Assembly: GCA_040954595.2 (NCBI GenBank)
Contig: CM082576.2
Coordinates: forward strand, 18,910,001-18,974,000
DNA length: 64,000 bases
Reading direction: 5' to 3'
Source of the DNA: Balanoglossus misakiensis
Lineage: Eukaryota; Hemichordata
The notes beneath the pieces are model-generated. The model had not been told where the DNA came from. It ran no database searches and worked only from the letters and a program-made list of their open reading frames with translations. Shown here piece after piece: positions 32,355-45,551 of the stretch; position 1 is the first letter of the stretch; each line of letters starts with the position of its first letter. Both the position numbers and the translations under genes were made by a program.

Positions 32355-35300
32355 TCACCCATGATTTTTTTTCAAAAATCTACGAAATTTTGAGATTTTG
32401 CAAAGTCGAAAATTTGTCATTTTTTGATGATTTTCACCCATGATTTTTCTCAAAAATCGACGAAATTTTGAGATTTTGCAAAGTCGAAAATTTGTCATTT
32501 TTTGATGATTTTCACCCATGTTTTTTTCAAAATTGAACGAACCCATGATTTTTTTCAAAAATCGACGAAATTTCGAGATTTTGCAAAGTAGAAAATTTGT
32601 CATTTTTTGATGATTTTCACCCATGATTTTTTTCAAAAATCGACGAAATTTTGAGATTTTGCAAAGTCGAAAATTTGTCATTTTTTGATTATTTTCACCC
32701 ATGTTTTTTTTCAAAAATCAACGAACCCATGATTTTTTTTCAAAAATCGACAAAATTTTGAGATTTTGCAAAGTCGAAAATTTGTCATTTTTTGATGATT
32801 TTCACCCATGATTTTTCTCAAAAATCGACGAAATTTTGAGATTTTGCAAAGTCAAAATTTGTCATTTTTTGATGATTTTCACCCATGATTTTTTTTCAAA
32901 AATCGACGAAATTTTGAGATTTTGCAAAGTCGAAAATTTGTAATTTTTTGATGATTTTCACCCATGTTTTTTTCAAAATTGAACGAACCCATGATTTTTT
33001 TCAAAAATCGACGAAATTTTTAGATTTTGCAAAGTCGAAAATTTGTCGTTTTTTGATGATTTTCACCCATGATTTTTTTCAAAAATCGACGAAATTTTGA
33101 GATTTTGCAAAGTCGAAAATTTGTCATTTTTTGATGATTTTCACCCATGATTTTTTTCAAAAATCGACGAAATTTTTAGATTTTGCAAAGTCGAAAATTT
33201 GTAATTTTTTGATGATTTTTACCCATGATTTTTTTTTCAAAAATCGACGAAACTTTGAGATTTTGCAAAGACGAAAATTTGTAATTTTTTGATGATTTTC
33301 ACCCATGACTTTTTTTCAAAAATTTACGAAATTTTGAGATTTTGCAAAGTCGAAAATTTGTCATTTTTTGATGATTTTCACCCATGTTTTTTTTTTCAAA
33401 AATCGACGAAATTTTGAGATTTTGCAAATTCGAAAATTTGTAATTTTTTGATGATTTTCACCCATGTTTTTTTTCAAAAATCAACGAACCCATGATTTTT
33501 TTTCAAAAAAGGACAAAATTTTGAGATTTTGCAAAGTCGAAAATTTGTCATTTTTTGATGATTTTCACCCATGATTTTTCTCAAAAATCGACGAAATTTT
33601 GAGATTTTGGAAAGTCGAAAATTTGTCATTTTTTGATGATTTTCACCCATGATTTTTTTTCAAAATTCGACGAAATTTTGAGATTTTGCAAAGTCGAAAA
33701 TTTGTCATTTATTAATGATTTTCACCCATGATTATTTTTCAAAAATCGACAAAATTTTGAGATTTTGCAAAGTCGAAAATTTGTAATTTGTTGATGATTT
33801 TCACCCATGTTTTTTTTCAAAATTGAACGAACCCATGATTTTTTTCAAAAATCGACGAAATTTTGAGATTTTGCAAAGTCGAAAATTTGTGATTTTTTGA
33901 TGATTTTCACCCATGATTTTTTTCAAAAATCGACAAAATTTTTAGATTTTGCAAAGTCGAAAATTTGTCATTTTTTGATTATTTTCACCCATGATTTTTT
34001 TCAAAAATCGACAAAATTTTGAGATTTTGCAAAGACGAAAATTTGTCATTTTTTGATGATTTTCACCCATGATTTTTTTTCAAAAATGTACGAAATTTTG
34101 AGATTTTGCAAAGTCGAAAATTTGTCATTTTTTGATGATTTTCACCCATGATTTTTTTCAAAAATCGACAAAATTTTGAGATTTTGCAAAGACGAAAATT
34201 TGTCATTTTTTGATGATTTTCACCCATAATTTTTTTCAAAAGTCGACGAAATTTTGAGATTTTGCAAAGACAAAAATTTTTCATTTTTTGATGATTTTCA
34301 CCCGTGATTTTTTTCAAAAATCGACAAAATTTTGAGATTTTGCAAAGTCGAAAATTTGACATTTTTTGATGATTTTCACCCATGTTTTTTTTCAAAAATC
34401 AACGAACCCATGATTTTTTTTCAAAAATCGACGAAATTTAGAGATTTTGCAAAGTCGAAAATTTGTCATTTCTTAATGATTTTCACCCATGTTTTTTTTT
34501 CAAAAATCGACAAAATTTTGAGATTTTGCAAAGTCGAAAATTTGTAATTTTTTTATGATTTTCACCCATGTTTTTTTCAAAATTGAACGAACCCATGATT
34601 TTTTTCAAAAATCGACGAAATTTTGAGATTTTGCAAAGTCGAAAATTTTTCATTTTTTGATGATTTTCACCCATGATTTTTTTTCAAAAATCTGCGAAAT
34701 TTTGAGATTTTGCAAAGTCGAAAATTTGTCATTTTTTGATGATTTTCACCCATGATTTTTTTTCAAAAAATCGACGAAATTTTGAGATTTTGCAAAGTCG
34801 AAAATTTGTCATTTTTTGATTATTTTCACCCATGATTTTTTTTTTCAAAAAATCGACACAATTTTGAGATTTTGCAAAGTCGAAAATGTGTCATTTTTTG
34901 ATGATTTTCACCCATGATTTTTTTCAAAAATCGACGAAATTTGAGATTTTGCAAAGTCGAAAATTTGTCATTTTTTGATGATTTTTACCCATGATTTTTT
35001 TTTTCAAAAATCGACCAAATTTTGAGATTTTGCAAAGACGAAAATGTGTCATTTTTTGATGATTTTCACCCATGATTTTTTTTCAAAAATCTACGAAATT
35101 TTGAGATTTTGCAAAGTCGAAAATTTGTCATTTTTTGATGATTTTCACCCATGATTTTTCTCAAAAATCGACGAAATTTTGAGATTTTGCAAAGTCGAAA
35201 ATTTGTCATTTTTTTATGATTTTCACCCATGTTTTTTTCAAAATTGAACGAACCCATGATTTTTTTCAAAAATCGACGAAATTTCGAGATTTTGCAAAGT

Positions 35301-35425
35301 AGAAAATTTGTCATTTTTTGATGATTTTCACCCATGATTTTTTTCAAAAATCGACGAAATTTTGAGATTTTGCAAAGTCGAAAATTTGTCATTTTTTGAT
35401 TATTTTCACCCATGATTTTTTTCAA
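32355..35425 (+). repeat. Higher-order repeat with 2,711-bp offset
   Basis: 32355-32714 and 35066-35425 match almost throughout, including rare variants (CGAAATTTCGAG, GTAGAAAATTT). Confidence 0.75.
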
Positions 35426-38400
35426 AAATCGACAAAATTTTTAGATTTTGCAAAGTCGAAAATTTGTCATTTTTTGATGATTTTCACCATGATTTTTTTT
35501 TTTAAAATCGACGAAATTTTGAGATTTTGCAAAGTCGAAAATTTGTCATTTTTTGATGATTTTCACCCATGATTTTTTTCAAAAATCGACGAAATTTGAG
35601 ATTTTGCAAAGTCGAAAATTTGTCATTTTTTGATGATTTTCACCCATGATTTTTTCAAAAATCGACGAAATTTTGAGATTTTGCAAATTCGAAAATTTGT
35701 ACTTTTTTGATGATTTTCACCCATGTTTTTTTTTCAAAAATCAACGAACCCATGATTTTTTTTCAAAAATCGACAAAATTTTGAGATTTTGCAAAGTCGA
35801 AAATTTGTCATTTTTTGATGATTTTCACCCATGATTTTTCTCAAAAATCGACGAAATTTTGAGATTTTGCAAAGTCGAAATTTGTCATTTTTTGATGATT
35901 TTCACCCATGATTTTTTTTCAAAAATCGACGAAATTTTGAGATTTTGCAAAGTCGAAAATTTGTAATTTTTTGATGATTTTCACCCATGTTTTTTTCAAA
36001 ATTGAACGAACCCATGATTTTTTTCAAAAATCGACGAAATTTTTAGATTTTGCAAAGTCGAAAATTTGTCGTTTTTTGATGATTTTCACCCATGATTTTT
36101 TTCAAAAATCGACGAAATTTTGAGATTTTGCAAAGTCGAAAATTTGTCATTTTTTGATGATTTTCACCCATGATTTTTTTCAAAAATCGACGAAATTTTT
36201 AGATTTTGCAAAGTCGAAAATTTGTAATTTTTTGATGATTTTTACCCATGATTTTTTTTTTCAAAAATCGACGAAACTTTGAGATTTTGCAAAGACGAAA
36301 ATTTGTAATTTTTTGATGATTTTCACCCATGACTTTTTTTCAAAAATTTACGAAATTTTGAGATTTTGCAAAGTCGAAAATTTGTCATTTTTTGATGATT
36401 TTCACCCATGTTTTTTTTTTCAAAAATCGACGAAATTTTGAGATTTTGCAAATTCGAAAATTTGTAATTTTTTGATGATTTTCACCCATGTTTTTTTTCA
36501 AAAATCAACGAACCCATGATTTTTTTTCAAAAAAGGACAAAATTTTGAGATTTTGCAAAGTCGAAAATTTGTCATTTTTTGATGATTTTCACCCATGATT
36601 TTTCTCAAAAATCGACGAAATTTTGAGATTTTGGAAAGTCGAAAATTTGTCATTTTTTGATGATTTTCACCCATGATTTTTTTTCAAAAATCGACGAAAT
36701 TTTGAGATTTTGCAAAGTCGAAAATTTGTCATTTATTAATGATTTTCACCCATGATTTTTCTCAAAAATCGACGAAATTTTGAGATTTTGGAAAGTCGAA
36801 AATTTGTCATTTTTTGATGATTTTCACCCATGATTTTTTTTCAAAAATTGACGAAATTTTGATATTTTGCAAAGTCGAAAATTTGTCATTTATTAATGAT
36901 TTTCACCCATGATTTTTTTTTCAAAAATAGACAAAATTTTGAGATTTTGCAAAGTCGAAAATTTGTAATTTTTTGATGATTTTCACCCATGTTTTTTTCA
37001 AAATTGAACGAACCCATGATTTTTTTCAAAAATCGACGAAATTTTTAGATTTTGCAAAGTCGAAAATTTGTCATTTTTTGATGATTTTCACCCATGTTTT
37101 TTTTTTTCAAAAATCGACGAAATTTTGAGATTTTGCAAATTCGAAAATTTGTAATTTTTTGATGATTTTCACCCATGTTTTTTTTCAAAAATCAACGAAC
37201 CCATGATTTTTTTTCAAAAGAGGACAACATTTTGAGATTTTGCAAAGTCGAAAATTTGTCATTTTTTGATGATTTTCACCCATGATTTTTTTCAAAAATC
37301 GACGAAATTTTGAGATTTTGCAAAGTCGAAAATTTGTCATTTTTTGATGATTTTCACCCATGATTTTTTTTCAAAAATCGACGAAATTTTGAGATTTTGC
37401 AAAGTCGAAAATTTGTCATTTATTAATGATTTTCACCCATGATTTTTTTTCAAAAATCGACAAAATTTTGAGATTTTGCAAAGTCGAAAATTTGTAATTT
37501 TTTGATGATTTTCACCCATGTTTTTTTTCAAAATTGAACGAACCCATGATTTTTTTCAAAAATCGACGAAATTTTGAGATTTTGCAAAGTCGAAAATTTG
37601 TCATTTTTTGATGATTTTCACCCATGATTTTTTTCAAAAATCGACAAAATTTTTAGATTTTGCAAAGTCGAAAATTTGTCATTTTTTGATTATTTTCACC
37701 CATGATTTTTTTCAAAAATCGACAAAACTTTTAGATTTTGCAAAGTCGAAAATTTGTCATTTTTTGATGATTTTCACCATGATTTTTTTTTAAAAATCGA
37801 CGAAATTTTGAGATTTTGCAAAGACGAAAATTTGTCATTTTTTGATGATTTTCACCCATGTTTTTTTTCAAAAATCAACGAACCCATGATTTTTTTTCAA
37901 AAAAGGACAAAATTTTGAGATTTTGCAAAGTCGAAAATTTGTCATTTATTAATGATTTTCACCCATGATTTTTTTTCAAAAATCGACAAAATTTTGAGAT
38001 TTTGCAATGTCGAAAATTTGTAATTTTTTGATGATTTTCACCCATGTTTTTTTTCAAAATTGAACGAACCCATGATTTTTTTCAAAAATCGACGAAATTT
38101 TGAGATTTTGCAAAGTCGAAAATTTGTCATTTTTTGATGATTTTCACCCAAGACTTTTTTTCAAAAATTTACGAAATTTTGAGATTTTGCAAAGTCGAAA
38201 ATTTGTCATTTTTTGATGATTTTCACCCATGTTTTTTTTTTTCAAAAATCGACGAAATTTTGAGATTTTGCAAATTCGAAAATTTGTAATTTTTTGATGA
38301 TTTTCACCCATGTTTTTTTTCAAAAATCAACGAACCCATGATTTTTTTTCAAAAGAGGACAACATTTTGAGATTTTGCAAAGTCGAAAATTTGTCATTTT

Positions 38401-39531
38401 TTGATGATTTTCACCCATGATTTTTTTCAAAAATCGACGAAATTTTGAGATTTTGCAAAGTCGAAAATTTGTCATTTTTTGATGATTTTCACCCATGATT
38501 TTTTTTCAAAAATCGACGAAATTTTGAGATTTTGCAAAGTCGAAAATTTGTCATTTTTTAATGATTTTCACCCATGATTTTTTTTCAAAAATCGACAAAA
38601 TTTTGAGATTTTGCAAAGTCGAAAATTTGTAATTTTTTGATGATTTTCACCCATGTTTTTTTTCAAAATTGAACAAACCCATGATTTTTTTCAAAAATCG
38701 ACGAAATTTTGAGATTTTGCAAAGTCGAAAATTTGTCATTTTTTGATGATTTTCACCCAAGATTTTTTTCAAAAATCGACAAAATTTTTAGATTTTGCAA
38801 AGTCGAAAATTTGTCATTTTTTGATTATTTTCACCCATGATTTTTTTCAAAAATCGACAAAACTTTTAGATTTTGCAAAGTCGAAAATTTGTCATTTTTT
38901 GATGATTTTCACCATGATTTTTTTTTAAAAATCGACGAAATTTTGAGATTTTGCAAAGACGAAAATTTGTCATTTGTTGATGATTTTCACCCATGTTTTT
39001 TTTCAAAAATCAACGAACCCATGATTTTTTTTCAAAAAAGGACAAAATTTTGAGATTTTGCAAAGTCGAAAATTTGTCATTTATTAATGATTTTCACCCA
39101 TGATTTTTTTTTCAAAAATCGACAAAATTTTGAGATTTTGCAAAGTCGAAAATTTGTAATTTTTTGATGATTTTCACCCATGTTTTTTTTCAAAATTGAA
39201 CGAACCCATGATTTTTTTCAAAAATCGACGAAATTTTGGGATTTTGCAAAGTCGAAAATTTGTCATTTTTTGATGATTTTCACCCATGATTTTTTTCAAA
39301 AATCGACAAAATTTTTAGATTTTGCAAAGTCGAAAATTTGTCATTTTTTGATTATTTTCACCCATGATTTTTTTCAAAAATCGACAAAATTTTTAGATTT
39401 TGCAAAGTCGAAAATTTGTCATTTTTTGATGATTTTCACCATGATTTTTTTTTTAAAAATCGACGAAATTTTGAGATTTTGCAAAGACGAAAATTTGTCA
39501 TTTTTTGATGATTTTCACCCATGATTTTTTT

Positions 39532-42500
39532 TCAAAAATGTACGAAATTTTGAGATTTTGCAAAGTCGAAAATTTGTCGTTTTTTGATGATTTTCACCCA
39601 TGATTTTTTCAAAAATCGACAAAATTTTGAGATTTTGCAAAGACGAAAATTTGTCATTTTTTGATGATTTTCACCCATGATTTTTTTCAAAAGTCGACGA
39701 AATTTTGAGATTTTGCAAAGACAAAATTTTTTCATTTTTTGATGATTTTCACCCGTGATTTTTTTCAAAAATAGACAAAATTTTGAGATTTTGCAAAGTC
39801 GAAAATTTGTAATTTTTTGATGATTTTCACCCATGTTTTTTTTCAAAATTGAACGAACCCATGATTTTTTTCAAAAATCGACGAAATTTTGAGATTTTGC
39901 AAAGTCGAAAATTTGTCATTTTTTGATGATTTTCACCCATGATTTTTTTCAAAAATCGACGAAATTTTGAGATTTTGCAAAGTCGAAAATTTGTCATTTT
40001 TTGATGATTTTCACCCATGATTTTTTTCAAAAATCGACAAAATTTTTAGATTTTGCAAAGTCGAAAATTTGTCATTTTTTGATTATTTTCACCCATGATT
40101 TTTTTCAAAAATCGACAAAACTTTTAGATTTTGCAAAGTCGAAAATTTGTCATTTTTTGATGATTTTCACCCGTGATTTTTTTTTAAAAATCGACGAAAT
40201 TTTGAGATTTTGCAAAGACGAAAATTTGTCATTTTTTGATGATTTTCACCCATGTTTTTTTTCAAAAATCAACGAACCCATGATTTTTTTTCAAAAAAGG
40301 ACAAAATTTTGAGATTTTGCAAAGTCGAAAATTTGTCATTTATTAATGATTTTCACCCATGATTTTTTTTTCAAAAATCGATAAAATTTTGAGATTTTGC
40401 AAAGTCGAAAATTTGTAATTTTTTGATGATTTTCACCCATGTTTTTTTTCAAAATTGAACGAACCCATGATTTTTTTCAAAAATCGACGAAATTTTGAGA
40501 TTTTGCAAAGTCGAAAATTTGTCATTTTTTGATGATTTTCACCCATGATTTTTTTCAAAAATCGACAAAATTTTTAGATTTTGCAAAGTCGAAAATTTGT
40601 CATTTTTTGATGATTTTCACCCATGTTTTTTTTCAAAATTGAACAAACCCATGATTTTTTTCAAAAATCGACGAAATTTTGAGATTTTGCAAAGTCGAAA
40701 ATTTGTCATTTTTTGATGATTTTCACCCATGATTTTTTTCAAAAATCGACAAAATTTTTAGATTTTGCAAAGTCGAAAATTTGTCATTTTTTGATTATTT
40801 TCACCCATGATTTTTTTCAAAAATCGACAAAACTTTTAGATTTTGCAAAGTCGAAAATTTGTCATTTTTTGATGATTTTCACCATGATTTTTTTTTAAAA
40901 ATCGACGAAATTTTGAGATTTTGCAAAGACGAAAATTTGTCATTTGTTGATGATTTTCACCCATGTTTTTTTTCAAAAATCAACGAACCCATGATTTTTT
41001 TTCAAAAAAGGACAAAATTTTGAGATTTTGCAAAGTCGAAAATTTGTCATTTATTAATGATTTTCACCCATGATTTTTTTTTCAAAAATCGACAAAATTT
41101 TGAGATTTTGCAAAGTCGAAAATTTGTAATTTTTTGATGATTTTCACCCATGTTTTTTTTCAAAATTGAACGAACCCATGATTTTTTTCAAAAATCGACG
41201 AAATTTTGAGATTTTGCAAAGTCGAAAATTTGTCATTTTTTGATGATTTTCACCCATGATTTTTTTCAAAAATCGACAAAATTTTTAGATTTTGCAAAGT
41301 CGAAAATTTGTCATTTTTTGATTATTTTCACCCATGATTTTTTTCAAAAATCGACAAAATTTTTAGATTTTGCAAAGTCGAAAATTTGTCATTTTTTGAT
41401 GATTTTCACCATGATTTTTTTTTTAAAAATCGACGAAATTTTGAGATTTTGCAAAGACGAAAATTTGTCATTTTTTGATGATTTTCACCCATGATTTTTT
41501 TTCAAAAATGTACGAAATTTTGAGATTTTGCAAAGTCGAAAATTTGTCGTTTTTTGATGATTTTCACCCATGATTTTTTCAAAAATCGACAAAATTTTGA
41601 GATTTTGCAAAGACGAAAATTTGTCATTTTTTGATGATTTTCACCCATGATTTTTTTCAAAAGTCGACGAAATTTTGAGATTTTGCAAAGACAAAATTTT
41701 TTCATTTTTTGATGATTTTCACCCGTGATTTTTTTCAAAAATAGACAAAATTTTGAGATTTTGCAAAGTCGAAAATTTGTAATTTTTTGATGATTTTCAC
41801 CCATGTTTTTTTTCAAAATTGAACGAACCCATGATTTTTTTCAAAAATCGACGAAATTTTGAGATTTTGCAAAGTCGAAAATTTGTCATTTTTTGATGAT
41901 TTTCACCCATGATTTTTTTCAAAAATCGACGAAATTTTGAGATTTTGCAAAGTCGAAAATTTGTCATTTTTTGATGATTTTCACCCATGATTTTTTTCAA
42001 AAATCGACAAAATTTTTAGATTTTGCAAAGTCGAAAATTTGTCATTTTTTGATTATTTTCACCCATGATTTTTTTCAAAAATCGACAAAACTTTTAGATT
42101 TTGCAAAGTCGAAAATTTGTCATTTTTTGATGATTTTCACCCATGATTTTTTTCAAAAATCGACAAAATTTTTAGATTTTGCAAAGTCGAAAATTTGTCA
42201 TTTTTTGATTATTTTCACCCATGATTTTTTTCAAAAATCGACAAAACTTTTAGATTTTGCAAAGTCGAAAATTTGTCATTTTTTGATGATTTTCACCCGT
42301 GATTTTTTTTTAAAAATCGACGAAATTTTGAGATTTTGCAAAGACGAAAATTTGTCATTTTTTGATGATTTTCACCCATGTTTTTTTTCAAAAATCAACG
42401 AACCCATGATTTTTTTTCAAAAAAGGACAAAATTTTGAGATTTTGCAAAGTCGAAAATTTGTCATTTATTAATGATTTTCACCCATGATTTTTTTTTCAA

Positions 42501-45500
42501 AAATCGATAAAATTTTGAGATTTTGCAAAGTCGAAAATTTGTAATTTTTTGATGATTTTCACCCATGTTTTTTTTCAAAATTGAACGAACCCATGATTTT
42601 TTTCAAAAATCGACGAAATTTTGAGATTTTGCAAAGTCGAAAATTTGTCATTTTTTGATGATTTTCACCCATGATTTTTTTCAAAAATCGACAAAATTTT
42701 TAGATTTTGCAAAGTCGAAAATTTGTCATTTTTTGATGATTTTCACCCATGTTTTTTTTCAAAATTGAACAAACCCATGATTTTTTTCAAAAATCGACGA
42801 AATTTTGAGATTTTGCAAAGTCGAAAATTTGTCATTTTTTGATGATTTTCACCCATGATTTTTTTCAAAAATCGACAAAATTTTTAGATTTTGCAAAGTC
42901 GAAAATTTGTCATTTTTTGATTATTTTCACCCATGATTTTTTTCAAAAATCGACAAAACTTTTAGATTTTGCAAAGTCGAAAATTTGTCATTTTTTGATG
43001 ATTTTCACCATGATTTTTTTTTAAAAATCGACGAAATTTTGAGATTTTGCAAAGACGAAAATTTGTCATTTGTTGATGATTTTCACCCATGTTTTTTTTC
43101 AAAAATCAACGAACCCATGATTTTTTTTCAAAAAAGGACAAAATTTTGAGATTTTGCAAAGTCGAAAATTTGTCATTTATTAATGATTTTCACCCATGAT
43201 TTTTTTTTCAAAAATCGACAAAATTTTGAGATTTTGCAAAGTCGAAAATTTGTAATTTTTTGATGATTTTCACCCATGTTTTTTTTCAAAATTGAACGAA
43301 CCCATGATTTTTTTCAAAAATCGACGAAATTTTGAGATTTTGCAAAGTCGAAAATTTGTCATTTTTTGATGATTTTCACCCATGATTTTTTTCAAAAATC
43401 GACAAAATTTTTAGATTTTGCAAAGTCGAAAATTTGTCATTTTTTGATTATTTTCACCCATGATTTTTTTCAAAAATCGACAAAACTTTTAGATTTTGCA
43501 AAGTCGAAAATTTGTCATTTTTTGATGATTTTCACCATGATTTTTTTTTAAAAATCGACGAAATTTTGAGATTTTGCAAAGACGAAAATTTGTCATTTGT
43601 TGATGATTTTCACCCATGTTTTTTTTCAAAAATCAACGAACCCATGATTTTTTTTCAAAAAAGGACAAAATTTTGAGATTTTGCAAAGTCGAAAATTTGT
43701 CATTTATTAATGATTTTCACCCATGATTTTTTTTTCAAAAATCGACAAAATTTTGAGATTTTGCAAAGTCGAAAATTTGTAATTTTTTGATGATTTTCAC
43801 CCATGTTTTTTTTCAAAATTGAACGAACCCATGATTTTTTTCAAAAATCGACGAAATTTTGAGATTTTGCAAAGTCGAAAATTTGTCATTTTTTGATGAT
43901 TTTCACCCATGATTTTTTTCAAAAATCGACAAAATTTTTAGATTTTGCAAAGTCGAAAATTTGTCATTTTTTGATTATTTTCACCCATGTTTTTTTTCAA
44001 AAATCAACGAACCCATGATTTTTTTTCAAAAAAGGACAAAATTTTGAGATTTTGCAAAGTCGAAAATTTGTCATTTATTAATGATTTTCACCCATGATTT
44101 TTTTTTCAAAAATCGATACAATTTTGAGATTTTGCAAAGTCGAAAATTTGTAATTTTTTGATGATTTTCACCCATGTTTTTTTTCAAAATTGAACGAACC
44201 CATGATTTTTTTCAAAAATCGACGAAATTTTGAGATTTTGCAAAGTCGAAAATTTGTCATTTTTTGATGATTTTCACCCATGATTTTTTTCAAAAATCGA
44301 CAAAATTTTTAGATTTTGCAAAGTCGAAAATTTGTCATTTTTTGATGATTTTCACCCATGTTTTTTTTCAAAATTGAACAAACCCATGATTTTTTTCAAA
44401 AATCGACGAAATTTTGAGATTTTGCAAAGTCGAAAATTTGTCATTTTTTGATGATTTTCACCCATGATTTTTTTCAAAAATCGACAAAATTTTTAGATTT
44501 TGCAAAGTCGAAAATTTGTCATTTTTTGATTATTTTCACCCATGATTTTTTTCAAAAATCGACAAAACTTTTAGATTTTGCAAAGTCGAAAATTTGTCAT
44601 TTTTTGATGATTTTCACCATGATTTTTTTTTAAAAATCGACGAAATTTTGAGATTTTGCAAAGACGAAAATTTGTCATTTGTTGATGATTTTCACCCATG
44701 TTTTTTTTCAAAAATCAACGAACCCATGATTTTTTTTCAAAAAAGGACAAAATTTTGAGATTTTGCAAAGTCGAAAATTTGTCATTTATTAATGATTTTC
44801 ACCCATGATTTTTTTTTCAAAAATCGACAAAATTTTGAGATTTTGCAAAGTCGAAAATTTGTAATTTTTTGATGATTTTCACCCATGTTTTTTTTCAAAA
44901 TTGAACGAACCCATGATTTTTTTCAAAAATCGACGAAATTTTGAGATTTTGCAAAGTCGAAAATTTGTCATTTTTTGATGATTTTCACCCATGATTTTTT
45001 TCAAAAATCGACAAAATTTTTAGATTTTGCAAAGTCGAAAATTTGTCATTTTTTGATTATTTTCACCCATGATTTTTTTCAAAAATCGACAAAATTTTTA
45101 GATTTTGCAAAGTCGAAAATTTGTCATTTTTTGATGATTTTCACCATGATTTTTTTTTTAAAAATCGACGAAATTTTGAGATTTTGCAAAGACGAAAATT
45201 TGTCATTTTTTGATGATTTTCACCCATGATTTTTTTTCAAAAATGTACGAAATTTTGAGATTTTGCAAAGTCGAAAATTTGTCGTTTTTTGATGATTTTC
45301 ACCCATGATTTTTTCAAAAATCGACAAAATTTTGAGATTTTGCAAAGACGAAAATTTGTCATTTTTTGATGATTTTCACCCATGATTTTTTTCAAAAGTC
45401 GACGAAATTTTGAGATTTTGCAAAGACAAAATTTTTTCATTTTTTGATGATTTTCACCCGTGATTTTTTTCAAAAATAGACAAAATTTTGAGATTTTGCA

Positions 45501-45551
45501 AAGTCGAAAATTTGTAATTTTTTGATGATTTTCACCCATGTTTTTTTTCAA
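39532..45551 (+). repeat. Higher-order repeats with identical 315-bp subunits
   Basis: 39532-39846, 41502-41816 and 45237-45551 translate identically on the minus strand; offsets are 1,970 and 3,735 bp. Other shared blocks show offsets of 2,126 bp (40713/42839) and 527 bp. Combinations such as 1,609 + 2,126 = 3,735 indicate repeated unequal exchange of multi-monomer blocks. Confidence 0.8.
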
